Positions 40,176-51,064 of a stretch of DNA of 64,000 nt are shown here, piece after piece (positions within the stretch are counted from its first letter, which is position 1; the number at the start of each line of letters is the position of its first letter). The DNA is from Caballeronia grimmiae (GTDB lineage: Bacteria; Pseudomonadota; Gammaproteobacteria; Burkholderiales; Burkholderiaceae): the NCBI RefSeq assembly GCF_000698555.1, contig NZ_JFHE01000010.1:116991-180990 (forward strand), in the 5' to 3' direction. The position numbers and the translations under genes are program-made. The notes under the pieces are model-generated. The model saw only the letters and a list, made by a program, of their open reading frames with translations, had not been told where the DNA came from and did not search any database.

Positions 40176-42575
40176 GTGAACGACGACGTCCAGGGCAAAA
40201 CCGCAACCCCCGCACCGCTTTCCGCCGACCTGTTGCGCAACATCGACGCCTATTGGCGCGCGTGCAATTACCTCTCCGTCGGCATGATCTATCTGCGCGC
40301 CAATCCGTTGCTGCGCGAGCCGCTCCAGCCGGAACACATCAAACGCCGCCTGCTCGGGCACTGGGGCTCGGACCCCGGTCAATCGTTCGTCTGGGTGCAT
40401 CTGAACCGGCTCATCAAGCGCGACGACCTGAATGTGCTGTTCGTGTCGGGCCCCGGTCACGGCGCGCCCGCGACGCTCGCCAATTCGTACCTCGAAGGCC
40501 ACTACTCCGAGATTTATCCCGACCGCAGTTACGATGAACGCGGCATGCTCAGGCTCTTTCGCGCGTTTTCATCGCCGGGCGGCATCGGTTCGCATTGCAC
40601 GCCGGAAACGCCGGGTTCCATCCACGAAGGCGGGGAATTGGGCTATAGCCTGTCGCATGCATTCGGTGCGGCGTTCGACAATCCGCAGTTGATCGTCGCA
40701 ACCGTAGTCGGCGATGGCGAAGCGGAAACGGGACCGCTCGCCACATCGTGGCATTCGAACAAGTTCCTCAATCCCGCGACCGATGGCGCCGTGCTGCCGA
40801 TCCTGCATCTCAACGGCTACAAGATCGCCAATCCGACGATCCTCGCGCGCATTCCGCACGACGAGCTCGAAGCGCTGTTCAAAGGCTACGGCTACGAGCC
40901 GCATTTCGTCGAAGGCGACGAGCCCGAGCTCATGCATCAGTCGATGGCCGCGACGCTCGAACGCTGTATCGGCGACATCAAGGTCATCCAGCAACGCGCA
41001 CGCGCGAATCCTGGCGATCTTACGCGCCCGCGGTGGCCAATGATCATGCTTCGTACACCGAAAGGATGGACCGGCCCCAAGGAATTCGCAGGGCACAAGG
41101 TGGAGAATTTCTGGCGCTCGCATCAGGTACCGGTGCCCGATCCGGCCACCAATCCGAAGAGTCTCGCGGTGCTCGAAGAGTGGATGCGAAGCTACAAGCC
41201 CGAAGAACTCTTCGATGACGACGGCCGGCTCGTCGAAAGCCTGCGGGAACTCGCGCCGGAGGGCACGCGGCGCATCAGCGCGAATCCGCATGCGAATGGC
41301 GGCGTGTTGCGCGAATCGCTCGATATGCCCGACATTCGCGAGTATGCGTTCGATGTGGAGAAGCCGGGCGCGGTCTATCAATCGCCGACCGTCGTGCTCG
41401 CCACGTTCCTGCGCGACGTGATCCGCCGCAACATGAAGACGTTCCGCCTCTTCGGTCCCGATGAAACCGCGAGCAACAAGCTCGATGGCGTCTACGAAGC
41501 ATCCGGCAAGCGGTGGCTTGCGGAAACGAAGCCGGAGGACGCCGACGGCGGCGCGCTCTCGCCCGATGGCCGCGTGATGGAGATGCTCTCGGAGCACACG
41601 CTCGAAGGCTGGTTCGAAGGCTACGTGCTGACCGGCCGCCACGGCCTTTTCGCGACCTACGAAGCGTTCGTGCATGTGATCGATTCGATGTTCAACCAGC
41701 ACGCCAAGTGGCTCGAAAAGGCGAAGAACGAACTGGCGTGGCGTGCGCCGGTGCCATCGATCAACCTGCTGATCACGTCGCTCGTCTGGCGACAGGATCA
41801 CAACGGCTTCACGCATCAGGACCCCGGCTTTCTCGATGTCGTTACGAACAAGAGCCCGGGCGTCGTGCGTATTTATCTGCCGCCGGATGCGAACTGCCTG
41901 CTGAGCGTCGCGGATCATTGCCTGCGCTCGCATGACTACGTGAACGTGATCGTCGCGGACAAGCAGCCGCATTTGCAGTATCTGAACATGCAGGAGGCGA
42001 TCGTCCATTGCGCGAAGGGCATCGGCATCTGGGACTGGGCATCGACGGATCAGGGGCATGAGCCAGATGTGGTGATCGCATGCGCCGGCGATATCGCCAC
42101 GATGGAAGCGCTCGCCGCCGTCGAAATACTCAAGGCGGAATGCCCGAATCTGAAGATTCGCTTCGTCAACGTCGTCGATCTGTTCAGGCTGATGCCCGAC
42201 ACAGACCATCCGCATGGCCTGTCGAATCGCGACTTCGATTCCATCTTCACGCGCGACAAGCCGGTGATTTTCAACTTTCACTCGTATGCATCGCTCGTGC
42301 ATAAGCTCACGTATAACCGCACTAATCACACAAACATGCACGTGCATGGCTATCGTGAGCGCGGCAATATCAACACGCCCTTCGAGCTTGCGATCATCAA
42401 CGGCGTGGACCGCTATACGCTTGCAATCGACGTGATCGATCGCGTGCCGGGTCTTTCGAGCACCGCCGCGCATACGAAGGAACTGCTCAAGAACCGCATC
42501 ATCGAAAGCGTGCGTTATGCGCACGACGAAGGCATCGATCGCGAGGAAATCCGCGACTGGACCTGGAAGGGCTGA
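40176..42575 (+). CDS. xfp: Xylulose-5-phosphate/fructose-6-phosphate phosphoketolase
   Basis: 799 residues from GTG 40176, preceded by AAGGAGAAGCAA; the frame extends to 40089 without a better site. Phosphoketolases are thiamine-diphosphate enzymes that split xylulose 5-phosphate or fructose 6-phosphate to acetyl phosphate. Family blocks are strong: [54 protein letters not shown], and [26 protein letters not shown]. The C-terminal transketolase-like part ends [27 protein letters not shown]. Acetate kinase follows 4 bp later and can turn the acetyl phosphate into acetate and ATP, giving a shortcut from sugar phosphates. Confidence 0.96.
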   Translation: MNDDVQGKTATPAPLSADLLRNIDAYWRACNYLSVGMIYLRANPLLREPLQPEHIKRRLLGHWGSDPGQSFVWVHLNRLIKRDDLNVLFVSGPGHGAPATLANSYLEGHYSEIYPDRSYDERGMLRLFRAFSSPGGIGSHCTPETPGSIHEGGELGYSLSHAFGAAFDNPQLIVATVVGDGEAETGPLATSWHSNKFLNPATDGAVLPILHLNGYKIANPTILARIPHDELEALFKGYGYEPHFVEGDEPELMHQSMAATLERCIGDIKVIQQRARANPGDLTRPRWPMIMLRTPKGWTGPKEFAGHKVENFWRSHQVPVPDPATNPKSLAVLEEWMRSYKPEELFDDDGRLVESLRELAPEGTRRISANPHANGGVLRESLDMPDIREYAFDVEKPGAVYQSPTVVLATFLRDVIRRNMKTFRLFGPDETASNKLDGVYEASGKRWLAETKPEDADGGALSPDGRVMEMLSEHTLEGWFEGYVLTGRHGLFATYEAFVHVIDSMFNQHAKWLEKAKNELAWRAPVPSINLLITSLVWRQDHNGFTHQDPGFLDVVTNKSPGVVRIYLPPDANCLLSVADHCLRSHDYVNVIVADKQPHLQYLNMQEAIVHCAKGIGIWDWASTDQGHEPDVVIACAGDIATMEALAAVEILKAECPNLKIRFVNVVDLFRLMPDTDHPHGLSNRDFDSIFTRDKPVIFNFHSYASLVHKLTYNRTNHTNMHVHGYRERGNINTPFELAIINGVDRYTLAIDVIDRVPGLSSTAAHTKELLKNRIIESVRYAHDEGIDREEIRDWTWKG

Positions 42576-42579
42576 CGCC

Positions 42580-43686
42580 ATGACACAAGGCATCCTGGTC
42601 CTCAACAGCGGCTCGTCGTCGCTCAAGTTCGGCGTATTCATCGCGCGCGATGGCGATGAAGCGGCGTGGCTCTCGGGCAGCGCAAAAGGCATCGGACGCG
42701 CGAGCGGTTCGCTGTCGATGCGCTCGTCCGATGGCGCCATCGATATCGCGCAAGATCACTTGATGGAGTCGCAGCACGATGCGTTGCAGCGCGTCGCCGA
42801 TGCGCTTGCGAGCCATTTGCGCGAGCCGCTGGCGGGCGTCGGGCATCGCATCGTGCACGGCGGCCCGCATCTGCGGATGCACGGCGAAATCACAGCGAGC
42901 GTGAAGGATGCGTTGCGTGAAGCGATTCCATTTGCGCCGCTGCATCTGCCGCAATCGCTCGCGCTCGTCGACGAGGCGCAGCGCATCTTTTCGAACGTGC
43001 CGCATTTTGCATGCTTCGACACCGCGTTTCATCGCACGATGCCCGAGCGTGCGCAGCGTTTTGCTCTACCGCGCGAGTACGCGGAGCGCGGGGTCGTGCG
43101 ATACGGCTTTCACGGGCTGTCGTACGAGTCGATCGTGAACACGCTCGGCGCGCGCTTGCCTTCGCGGGTGGTGATCGCGCATCTGGGCTCCGGCGCGAGC
43201 CTGTGCGCCGTGAAAGATGGCCGCTCCGTCGATACGTCGATGGGCATGACGCCGACCGGCGGCATCCCGATGGCCACGCGCAGCGGCGATCTCGATCCGG
43301 GCGTGCTCATTCACCTTCTGCGCCACGAAGCGCGCGATGCGGACGCGCTCGAAACGCTCGTCAATCGCGCAAGCGGCATGAAGGGGCTATCTGGTTCCGA
43401 CGACGACATGGAAGGGCTGCTCGCGCGACGCGACCAGGGCGATGCGGACGCCGCGCTTGCGATCGACGTGTTCTGCACGGCGGTCCGCAAACACATCGGC
43501 GCATATGCGGCGCTGCTGGGCGGCGTCGATCTGATCGTGTTCAGCGGCGGAATCGGCGAGCATGCCGAGGCGATCCGCACGCAAATACTCGATGGTCTTG
43601 GTTTTTTGCATGCCGAACATCGTGTCGTAGCAACGGACGAAGAGCGGCAGATTGCGCGGCATTGCCGGCGGATGCTGGCTCACTGA
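42580..43686 (+). CDS. ackA: Acetate kinase
   Basis: 368 residues from ATG 42580; E. coli AckA is 400, so this is a short member. It converts acetyl phosphate and ADP to acetate and ATP. The N-terminal LVLNSGSSSLKFGVF phosphate motif, VGHRIVHGGPHLR, FDTAFHRTMPERAQRFALPREYA, and YGFHGLSYE followed by HLGSGASLCAVKDGRSVDTSMG are the family signatures. GGIGEHAEAIR near the C-terminus completes the site. Spacing of 4 bp from xfp shows an operon. A long hairpin follows the stop. Confidence 0.95.
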   Translation: MTQGILVLNSGSSSLKFGVFIARDGDEAAWLSGSAKGIGRASGSLSMRSSDGAIDIAQDHLMESQHDALQRVADALASHLREPLAGVGHRIVHGGPHLRMHGEITASVKDALREAIPFAPLHLPQSLALVDEAQRIFSNVPHFACFDTAFHRTMPERAQRFALPREYAERGVVRYGFHGLSYESIVNTLGARLPSRVVIAHLGSGASLCAVKDGRSVDTSMGMTPTGGIPMATRSGDLDPGVLIHLLRHEARDADALETLVNRASGMKGLSGSDDDMEGLLARRDQGDADAALAIDVFCTAVRKHIGAYAALLGGVDLIVFSGGIGEHAEAIRTQILDGLGFLHAEHRVVATDEERQIARHCRRMLAH

Positions 43687-43695
43687 GTTGGCATT

Positions 43696-43733
43696 TTGCA
43701 TGCGGCATGCAGCGCATTGCATGCCGCATGCAA
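43696..43733. repeat. Perfect 16-bp inverted repeat rich in GCATGC
   Basis: TTGCATGCGGCATGCA (43696-43711) and its reverse complement (43718-43733) with a 6-nt loop GCGCAT. It lies between the convergent ackA and thioesterase genes. No U tract follows on either strand, so it is an unusual terminator or a palindromic repeat. GCATGC occurs twice in each region and makes the arms partly self-palindromic. Confidence 0.6.
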
Positions 43734-43753
43734 TTCGCCGCATCCCTGTTTGT

Positions 43754-44170
43754 TCACCGCGCGTACTTGAAGGTACCCTGCGCGCTCGCAATCATGAGCC
43801 GGCCATCGACCCACGCTTCGCCACGTGCGAAGTACACCGACCGGCCCTGCCGTTCGAGAAAGCCCTTCGCCACGACCTTGTCGCCGATGCCGCGATCGAG
43901 ATAGTTCACCGTCAGCGACAACGTGAAGCCGTGTATGGGTGTCGAGCCGGTCGTGAAGAGGCCGGTGTAACCACAGGCGACATCCAGCAGCGTTGCGATT
44001 GCGCCACCCTGAAGGATGCGCTGACGGTTCAGATGGCCCGCGTGAATGGGCATCGTGAATTCGGCGTAGCCGGCGCGCCATTCGGTTAGCGTCGCGCCGA
44101 GTGCTTCGAGGAAAGGATTGTCGAGATCCAGATTCGCCAAGCTACAGTCTCCCTGCGTCGTAATTGTCAT
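43754..44170 (-). CDS. PaaI-family thioesterase
   Basis: 138 residues from ATG 44170; an ATG at 44197 is an alternative, and neither has a strong ribosome site. Hotdog-fold thioesterases of this family hydrolyse acyl- or aryl-CoA esters. The core ILQGGAIATLLDVACGYTGL with the helix-5 motif and the GFTLSLTVNYLDRGIGDKVVAKG strand are typical, and FARGEAWVDGRLMIASAQGTFK closes the domain. The usual catalytic Glu/Asp of hotdog enzymes may be the Asp in TLLDVA. Not obviously linked to the neighbouring operons. Confidence 0.85.
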   Translation of the reverse strand: MTITTQGDCSLANLDLDNPFLEALGATLTEWRAGYAEFTMPIHAGHLNRQRILQGGAIATLLDVACGYTGLFTTGSTPIHGFTLSLTVNYLDRGIGDKVVAKGFLERQGRSVYFARGEAWVDGRLMIASAQGTFKYAR

Positions 44171-44400
44171 GGACGACGAGATGCGTGGTCGTCTCAATGA
44201 TCCGATGCAAGGGATTGTGCCATCGTGTCGCCGTGCCTGTCGTACGCTGGGTTATGTGCGACGGCAGCTTGGCGAGATTCGGGGTCGGGGAAGTAGAGAA
44301 ACTTCGCGTCAAAGCGCAAATTGATATGGACTAGGGGCACCGCCCTTGCGCGCCCCGCTAAATAGCGATAGCGCGCGCAAGTCATTACATCGTAAAACGA

Positions 44401-44607
44401 TTAGTTATATCCCCGAACCACGCAAGACTTTTGTTCCTCGTCTGCTTTTTCGCCGGCAAAACGGCCGCAAATCTCGGCAACATATTCCGGCTCGCCACTG
44501 ACCTGGCTAGAACGATGCGATGCATGAGCCGTCGTGTCGCCCGGGGCTTCGGAGTCTTCCATCCATTCTGCAAAACGCGTGTTGGACATATTTGATCGAA
44601 CATCCAT
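44401..44607 (-). CDS. Small uncharacterised protein
   Basis: 68 residues from ATG 44607 with a very strong AAGGAGG ribosome site 6 nt upstream, which is the main reason to call it a gene. It starts MDVRSNMSNTRFAEWMEDSE and has two Cys late (EICGRF, SCVVRG). It is acidic in the middle and has no signal peptide. An in-frame ATG at residue 7 is a less likely start. No recognised family. Surrounding stretches (44198-44400 and 44608-44835) hold no other gene I can support. Confidence 0.6.
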   Translation of the reverse strand: MDVRSNMSNTRFAEWMEDSEAPGDTTAHASHRSSQVSGEPEYVAEICGRFAGEKADEEQKSCVVRGYN

Positions 44608-44835
44608 CTTTCGCCTCCTTTTTTCCTTAACAGTTCCAGAATGCGCCTCTACGGGCCAAGTGGCCCTAGTGGATTTCATTGATGGACGCAGTCCGCAACT
44701 GTGCGGATGATTTAAAGAATGCGCGCCTGGCGGACGCTTCTCAATTGCCTGACCTCGATAACGATTCCGCCTGTCTTCAAGCCAGCTAAAATGATGCCTG
44801 GCCGTTCGCGGCGACGGCGTCTTAAACGATCGCTT

Positions 44836-46008
44836 TTACACCACGTTTTTCTCGACGATCGGCCTTCCTTCGATAATGCGCGCCCAGCCAAGCGGCGACA
44901 AGTCGAGCGTCGTATAGCGGCCGTGCAAAATCAGTTCGCTAATGCCGCGCCCCGTCGCCGGACCGTGCTGAAGACCGTGTCCGCTAAATCCGCTTGCAAA
45001 GATGCAATTATCGATGCCCGGATGCGCGCCGATAATCGCGTTCTGATCGAGGACGTTGTACTCGTAATAGCCGGACCAGCAATGCTCGACGCGCAAGGCC
45101 TCGAATTGCGGCACGCGATGCGCGAGCGCGGGCCAGATGACGTCGTCGAAAAGCGCGTGATCCACTTCGTCGAGCGGAAGGTCGTCGGGGTCGTTATCGG
45201 CGGCGGGCGAAGCGCCGCAAATGTAGGTGCGTCCCTCGGGCCGAAAATACACGCCGGTCGGATCGATCAACAGCGGACTGCCCTCGAGCTTTGCGGGCGA
45301 CGATACATTGAAGATGCTGCGTCGCCGGGCACGCACGGGAATGTCGATGTCGAGCATCGCCGCCAGCGAACGCGACCATGCGCCCGCCGCGTTGACGACG
45401 GCATCGCAGGCATACGCATCGCCGTTGGATGCACGCACGCGCGTGGCGCGCCGGCCTTCGCGTTCGATGCCAGTCACTTCCGCCGCGACGTAGCGCGCAC
45501 CGAGCGATAGCGCCTTTCGTCGCAGCGCCTGCACGAGCCCGTAGCCGTCAAACCAGCCCTCGCCGCTTTCACCGAACGCGCCCGCTGCGAGATCGTCGGT
45601 GTTCAGCCACGGAAAGCGCGCGCGCAGGCCAGCGGGATCGAGCAACGTGATATCCGCGCCGCGTTCGCGCTGCATCGCATGGTTCTCGCGCAGCGTCGCT
45701 TCGCCGGGAGGCGTCGCGAGAAACAGATAGCCGCCCTCGTGCAGATCGATGCAAGGACGCTCGCTATTCACTTCGAGCCGCTCGCCGACCGCACGCAGGA
45801 ACTCGATACCGTAAAGCGACATCCGCACCGAAAGCGGCGTGGAAAACTGCTGCCGGATCGACGCCGCCGACAACGCCGACGACGAGCGCGCGTAAGTCGG
45901 ATCGCGCTCGATCACCGTCACTTGCACGCTCGGGTCCGATGCGCGCAGGAAATACGCCGCCGAACTGCCGATCACCCCGCCACCGACGATCACCACATGA
46001 GATGCCAC
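44836..46008 (-). CDS. FAD-dependent amine/amino acid oxidase-type oxidoreductase (DAO family)
   Basis: 390 residues. The Rossmann dinucleotide motif HVVIVGGGVIGSSAAYFL is at the N-terminus, and the DAO-type C-terminal FASGFSGHGLQHGPATGRGISELI is conserved. The family oxidises secondary or primary amines such as sarcosine, glycine, pipecolate or D-amino acids. Its gene is the second of a pair with the ALDH7-like aldehyde dehydrogenase (25-bp gap), the same pairing as L-pipecolate oxidase amaA with amaB in Pseudomonas, so pipecolate oxidation is the best inference. It is shorter than AmaA (about 428). Probably cytosolic. Confidence 0.87.
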   Translation of the reverse strand: MASHVVIVGGGVIGSSAAYFLRASDPSVQVTVIERDPTYARSSSALSAASIRQQFSTPLSVRMSLYGIEFLRAVGERLEVNSERPCIDLHEGGYLFLATPPGEATLRENHAMQRERGADITLLDPAGLRARFPWLNTDDLAAGAFGESGEGWFDGYGLVQALRRKALSLGARYVAAEVTGIEREGRRATRVRASNGDAYACDAVVNAAGAWSRSLAAMLDIDIPVRARRRSIFNVSSPAKLEGSPLLIDPTGVYFRPEGRTYICGASPAADNDPDDLPLDEVDHALFDDVIWPALAHRVPQFEALRVEHCWSGYYEYNVLDQNAIIGAHPGIDNCIFASGFSGHGLQHGPATGRGISELILHGRYTTLDLSPLGWARIIEGRPIVEKNVV

Positions 46009-46033
46009 ACCGCCCCCGTCGCGAGTGAATGCT

Positions 46034-47533
<1,500 letters not shown>

Positions 47534-47575
47534 GATGAAGTCCTTTTGAAGCCGATGCGTTGAGAGGCGCCGCGT

Positions 47576-47591
47576 GTTTCTGATCAGAAAC
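47576..47591. promoter_or_regulatory. Perfect 16-bp palindrome, probable operator of the XRE-cupin regulator
   Basis: GTTTCTGATCAGAAAC reads the same on both strands. It falls at about +10 to +25 relative to the predicted start of the amaB transcript (promoter at 47608-47636), so a bound regulator would block transcription. It is 43 bp upstream of the amaB start codon and 115 bp from the regulator gene. A related half site (GGAAAC, 47698-47702) lies near the regulator start. Confidence 0.65.
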
Positions 47592-47607
47592 TTTTCGCTG
47601 TCCGGAG

Positions 47608-47636
47608 ACTATACTCGCCGTTGTCCGCGCTCACAA
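47608..47636 (-). promoter_or_regulatory. Sigma70-type promoter of the amaB-oxidase pair
   Basis: Minus strand: -35 TTGTGA (47631-47636), 17-bp spacer, -10 TATAGT (47608-47613). It points toward amaB, with the start about 47600 and the palindrome just downstream. Confidence 0.65.
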
Positions 47637-47705
47637 TGCAGCCAATATTCGGGTTTTCTCCAGTCCGGACGGCTGACCGTGCGCTGATGTATTATCGGAA
47701 ACAAA

Positions 47706-48335
47706 ATGCGCCTCGCCTCCATGAACACCGTCCCCATGAACCACTCGCCCGAACCGTCTCTCGCCGATCTCGGGCGCAGAGTGAGACAGGCGCGCGTCGC
47801 TCAGAACATGACGCTCGAAACCGCGAGCCGGCTATGCGGCGTGTCGCGCTCCGCCTTGTCGAAGATCGAAAACGGGCTGATGTCGCCGACTTTCGACGTA
47901 TTGCAGAAGATCGTGCGCGGCTTGCGGATCGATCTGGGCGAACTGTTCGGCAGCGCAAGCGCGCCCACCGCGAGCGGCCGCCGCGCGCTCACGCGCCGTA
48001 ACGAAGGCCAGCGCCATGCGTATCGCGGCTATCAGATGGAATTGCTCGCCACCGATCTCGCGCACAAGGCGATGCTGCCGTTTCGCATTCGCATCTCGGC
48101 GCACACGCTCGACGCGTTCGACGACTGGGGCCGTCACGAAGGCGAGGAATTTCTCTATGTGATCAGCGGCAGCGTGTGTCTTTATTCGGAACTGTACGCG
48201 CCGACGCATCTGAACGCCGGCGACAGTCTCTACTTCGACAGCCGCACGGGTCACGCCGCGATTTCAACCAGCGAGGAAGACGCGGAAGTGCTCTGGATGG
48301 CGACCGGCGGCGGCGTGCCGCCCGCCGCTCAGTAG
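47706..48335 (+). CDS. XRE-family regulator with cupin sensor domain
   Basis: 209 residues if the ATG at 47706 is used; ATGs at 47721 and 47736 are possible and none has a strong ribosome site. Helix-turn-helix (about 25-80): LGRRVRQARVAQNMTLETAS and SRSALSKIENGLMSPTFDVLQKI. The cupin (about 120-200) has the HEGEEFLYVISGS and YFDSRTGHAAIST blocks, whose metal ligands are partly replaced, so it may bind a small molecule rather than act as an enzyme. It is divergent from amaB and its operator palindrome lies between the two. The stop overlaps the stop of the PhyH gene by 7 bp. Confidence 0.9.
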   Translation: MRLASMNTVPMNHSPEPSLADLGRRVRQARVAQNMTLETASRLCGVSRSALSKIENGLMSPTFDVLQKIVRGLRIDLGELFGSASAPTASGRRALTRRNEGQRHAYRGYQMELLATDLAHKAMLPFRIRISAHTLDAFDDWGRHEGEEFLYVISGSVCLYSELYAPTHLNAGDSLYFDSRTGHAAISTSEEDAEVLWMATGGGVPPAAQ

Positions 48336-49186
48336 CGTTTCGCGTTCGTTCGGCCTTCGGCGTTCGTGGCCCGTTCGATCGCTTCGAGGTTTTGCGGATA
48401 CGGGTAGTTCAGTCCGAGCAACTGGCGCATCGTCTTGCTTGCGCGCTTCACGAACGCTTCGCCGACCATCGCGCGCAGGTCTTCCATCGGCTTCACGAAT
48501 TTCGGCAGGTATTGGATCAGGACGGCGCTGCGGTCGCGCGTGCTGTGATTGGGCATCGCGCAATGCCAGGTTGCGCCGAAGAACACGATGGCGTCGCCCG
48601 GTTCCGCCTCCATGCGTGCCGCCCGCTCGTAGAATCGATCATTTTCGTTCGGATACCGAAGCGTATGCTGCGTATGCGGCACGAACGCCGTTGCGCCGGT
48701 TTCGGCGGTGAACGGATCGAGCGGAATGGTCACTTGCGCGTTGAGCGGAAAGCTCGCGTTGATCCCGGCTGGAAACGTAGCGGGCATGTGATAGTCCCAG
48801 TACGGATAGTCGATGTGCGGCTCCTGTCCCGGCCCGCCCGGCAGAATGCGGTTTGCCGCGATGGAGCCCATGATGAAGTCGTCGCCGAGAAAGCGCCGCA
48901 TCGCCGCGACGATGCTTTCCTGCTCGGCCATCTGCGAGAACACGTCGCCTTTCGCGAGCAGGTTCCATACGCGGCGCTGCAAGTGCAGCGTGTCGTCTTG
49001 CGCGGCCTGCCCCTGAAAATGCGTGACCGTCTGCGCGCGATCATCGGACTGCGCCATGACGATCCGCCGCGCCTCGTCGATCTGCGCCGCGCTGAACAAG
49101 CCTCGCACGCAGATGGCGCCGGGACCGTTCAGGAGGGCATCGACGGCGAGTTCGGGAGTGAAGGCTGCGGGATCGACTCGTTGCAC
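48329..49186 (-). CDS. Phytanoyl-CoA dioxygenase (PhyH) family oxygenase
   Basis: 285 residues of the Fe(II)/2-oxoglutarate-dependent PhyH family. The metal triad starts at His124 and Asp126 in EPHIDYPYWD; the distal His is 208 or 214 in TWHCAMPNHSTRDRSA, and Arg217 is placed to bind 2-oxoglutarate. Such enzymes hydroxylate or halogenate small molecules. It is the last gene of the IclR-linked cluster (137 bp after IclR, same strand), so it may act on the same substrate. The stop overlaps the XRE gene's end. Confidence 0.86.
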   Translation of the reverse strand: MQRVDPAAFTPELAVDALLNGPGAICVRGLFSAAQIDEARRIVMAQSDDRAQTVTHFQGQAAQDDTLHLQRRVWNLLAKGDVFSQMAEQESIVAAMRRFLGDDFIMGSIAANRILPGGPGQEPHIDYPYWDYHMPATFPAGINASFPLNAQVTIPLDPFTAETGATAFVPHTQHTLRYPNENDRFYERAARMEAEPGDAIVFFGATWHCAMPNHSTRDRSAVLIQYLPKFVKPMEDLRAMVGEAFVKRASKTMRQLLGLNYPYPQNLEAIERATNAEGRTNAKRY

Positions 49187-49323
49187 GGAGGTCTCCTGGA
49201 TGCGTTTCTGTGGAGCGCTTCAGTCGAACATGTAACGCTGGCGCGCGTGCGCGACGTGGTGACTTCGAGTCACGCAAACCATGATACTGCACGGTCGACG
49301 ACCGTTCGGCCAATCGAACGCCG

Positions 49324-50172
49324 TCAAACCGCCGTCTTGCGCTTCTTTCCTTCCGTGCGCGCCGGTTCGGGAGCATCGGGCTTCGTCGCGGAACGCTTGA
49401 AGTACGGCGAGCTCAACGTCGCGGCTCCCATATCCGACGCCGCCTCCAGCAACGCAGGCGCAAGTTCCTTCAGACGCGCGTCGGGCAGGCGGCTCGTCGG
49501 TCCCGCGAGACTCACGACGCCGACGACCGCGCCCGTCACCGGATGATGAATCGGCGCGGCCATCGACGTCATGCCGGCCTCGTACGTCTCGCTCGCGATG
49601 CCATAGCCGCGCTTTCGCGCCGCGTGCAGATCCGCGAGAAATTGCTGAATGGTCTTGGGCGCCTTCGGGCCGCCTTGTCCCGGCTTGCCTAGCCCGCCCT
49701 GCTTCGACACGAGCGCGAGCGCCTCTTCATCCGACAACGACGAAAGCCACGCCTGCCCGCTCGCGGTGCAATGCAACGGCGGCTGGCTGCCCATGTCGGG
49801 GTCGTAGCGCAGGCCGGACTTCGCGCCCTGCGCCTTGCCGACAAACGTAATCTGATCGTCCTCGACGACGCCGAGCCGCGCCAGTTCCCCCGATGCCGCC
49901 GCGAGACGGTCCAGCACCGGCTGCGAGACATCGAGCACGCCGCCCGTCGACAGATAGATGAGCGCCAGCGACACGAGCTTCAGCGCGAGCATGTACTCGC
50001 CGTGATCTTTGTCCTGACGCACGTAGCCTTCGTCGATCAGCATCGCGAGCAGCCGATGCGTGCCGCTGCGCGGAATGTTGAGCGTATCCGCGATGGTCGC
50101 GAGCGGCATGCGCCCGCCGTTCTTCGCGAGCAATTCGATGATCGACAACGCGCGCTCGAGGTTTCCTGCCAT
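49324..50172 (-). CDS. IclR-family transcriptional regulator
   Basis: 282 residues. N-terminal winged HTH (about 1-60): NLERALSIIELLAKNGGRMPL and RSGTHRLLAMLIDEGYVRQD. C-terminal IclR GAF-like ligand domain with blocks PPLHCTASGQAWLSSL, RGYGIASETYEAGMTSMAAPI and AVVGVVSLAGPTSRL. The C-terminal tail is basic (EGKKRKTAV). It lies in the same transcription direction as the flavoprotein, NIPSNAP and TIM-barrel genes and is the likely regulator of the cluster, since two IclR-type boxes occur there (55226-55240 and 56393-56407). Whether it activates or represses is unknown. Confidence 0.93.
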   Translation of the reverse strand: MAGNLERALSIIELLAKNGGRMPLATIADTLNIPRSGTHRLLAMLIDEGYVRQDKDHGEYMLALKLVSLALIYLSTGGVLDVSQPVLDRLAAASGELARLGVVEDDQITFVGKAQGAKSGLRYDPDMGSQPPLHCTASGQAWLSSLSDEEALALVSKQGGLGKPGQGGPKAPKTIQQFLADLHAARKRGYGIASETYEAGMTSMAAPIHHPVTGAVVGVVSLAGPTSRLPDARLKELAPALLEAASDMGAATLSSPYFKRSATKPDAPEPARTEGKKRKTAV

Positions 50173-50195
50173 TTAGTTTCTCGTTCGAAATGTCC

Positions 50196-50212
50196 TGTTC
50201 GGAATGAGAACA
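50196..50212. promoter_or_regulatory. Palindrome upstream of iclR-type gene
   Basis: TGTTC-GGAATGA-GAACA (17 bp) lies 24 bp before the IclR gene start. A near-copy decamer pair, GTTCGAAATG and GTTCGGAATG, overlaps it, 16 bp apart. It could be an autoregulatory site, but it differs from the TGGAAT boxes found at the other cluster promoters. Confidence 0.4.
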
Positions 50213-50229
50213 CGATTCCACCACGGAAT

Positions 50230-51054
50230 TCAACCGTACGTCGCGTCGAGCACCGTTATCGTCGCTTCGCGCAGACGCTTTGCGCGTTCGAGCGCCGTCG
50301 TGGTCTTGGCCCATTCGTCCATCGGCGCTTCGATGGAAATTGGCAAATCGTCCGGCAGCGCGCGAAGAATGCCAGCAAGGTCGATGGCGCCTTCGCCCGG
50401 AATCATCCGCGCGCAGCGAGCCTGATGCAGCAGCGTCGCGAGATCGGCCGGGCGCTCGGCGGGCGCGTCGCAGAACTGGAGATAGCCGAAATACTCACGC
50501 GGCAGCGCACGCAACGCATCGACGGACGACTCCGCGCGGTCGAAGTGGATCGGATCGACGATCAGCCCGGTGTTTGCGCGCCCCGTCGCTTTCACGATGC
50601 GTGCGCCTTGCTCGATGTCCTTCACGTCGGTCCAGGGCATCGGCTCCAGGCTCGGCGCGAGACCGTAGGTCCTGGCGATATCGCACAGTTGCGCAAGCCG
50701 GTCGACGGTGCGCGCCTCATCGCGATCGTTGCCCGCGACCAGCACGAAGTGCGCGCCCAGTTCGGCGGCGGTTTCGAGCATCGGCTCGTACGCGGTCACA
50801 TCGGTATCGGGCCGGAGCCGCAGAATTTCGGCATCGAGCACGCGGATGCCGGTGTCGCGCAGCGCCGCGAGCGTTTCGCGCTTGAGCCGCGTCGCGCCGA
50901 TGATCTCGTGCCGAACCTCCGTGTCCGTCGCGGGCAAGAGCCGCAGGCCGACGAAATCGTAACCCGCCCGCGCCGCGCACTCGACCATCTGCGGCGGCGT
51001 CAGTTCGAGCACCGTGAGTGCGGAAAGCGACAGCTTGCGTGTTGGCGTCGTCAT
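50230..51054 (-). CDS. TIM-barrel sugar phosphate isomerase/epimerase family protein
   Basis: 274 residues of the AP-endonuclease-2-like TIM barrel (xylose isomerase-like) family, which includes IolE, IolI, 3-dehydroshikimate dehydratase and hydroxypyruvate isomerase. Conserved metal-site segments are LIVDPIHFDRAESS and SLEPMPWTDVKD, with LQFCDAPAE later. Likely binds a divalent metal and acts on a cyclic polyol or keto sugar. It lies between the NIPSNAP gene (10-bp gap) and the IclR gene and belongs to the IclR cluster. The reaction is not identifiable from sequence. Confidence 0.86.
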   Translation of the reverse strand: MTTPTRKLSLSALTVLELTPPQMVECAARAGYDFVGLRLLPATDTEVRHEIIGATRLKRETLAALRDTGIRVLDAEILRLRPDTDVTAYEPMLETAAELGAHFVLVAGNDRDEARTVDRLAQLCDIARTYGLAPSLEPMPWTDVKDIEQGARIVKATGRANTGLIVDPIHFDRAESSVDALRALPREYFGYLQFCDAPAERPADLATLLHQARCARMIPGEGAIDLAGILRALPDDLPISIEAPMDEWAKTTTALERAKRLREATITVLDATYG

Positions 51055-51064
51055 TTCGCGGGCC

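Noticed and set aside
43696..43733. Ordinary rho-independent terminator of ackA
   Set aside because: The hairpin is perfect but neither direction has a U tract, so I list it only as an inverted repeat.
48176..49546. 456-codon plus frame opposite the PhyH gene
   Set aside because: It overlaps PhyH and part of IclR in antisense and has low-complexity composition.
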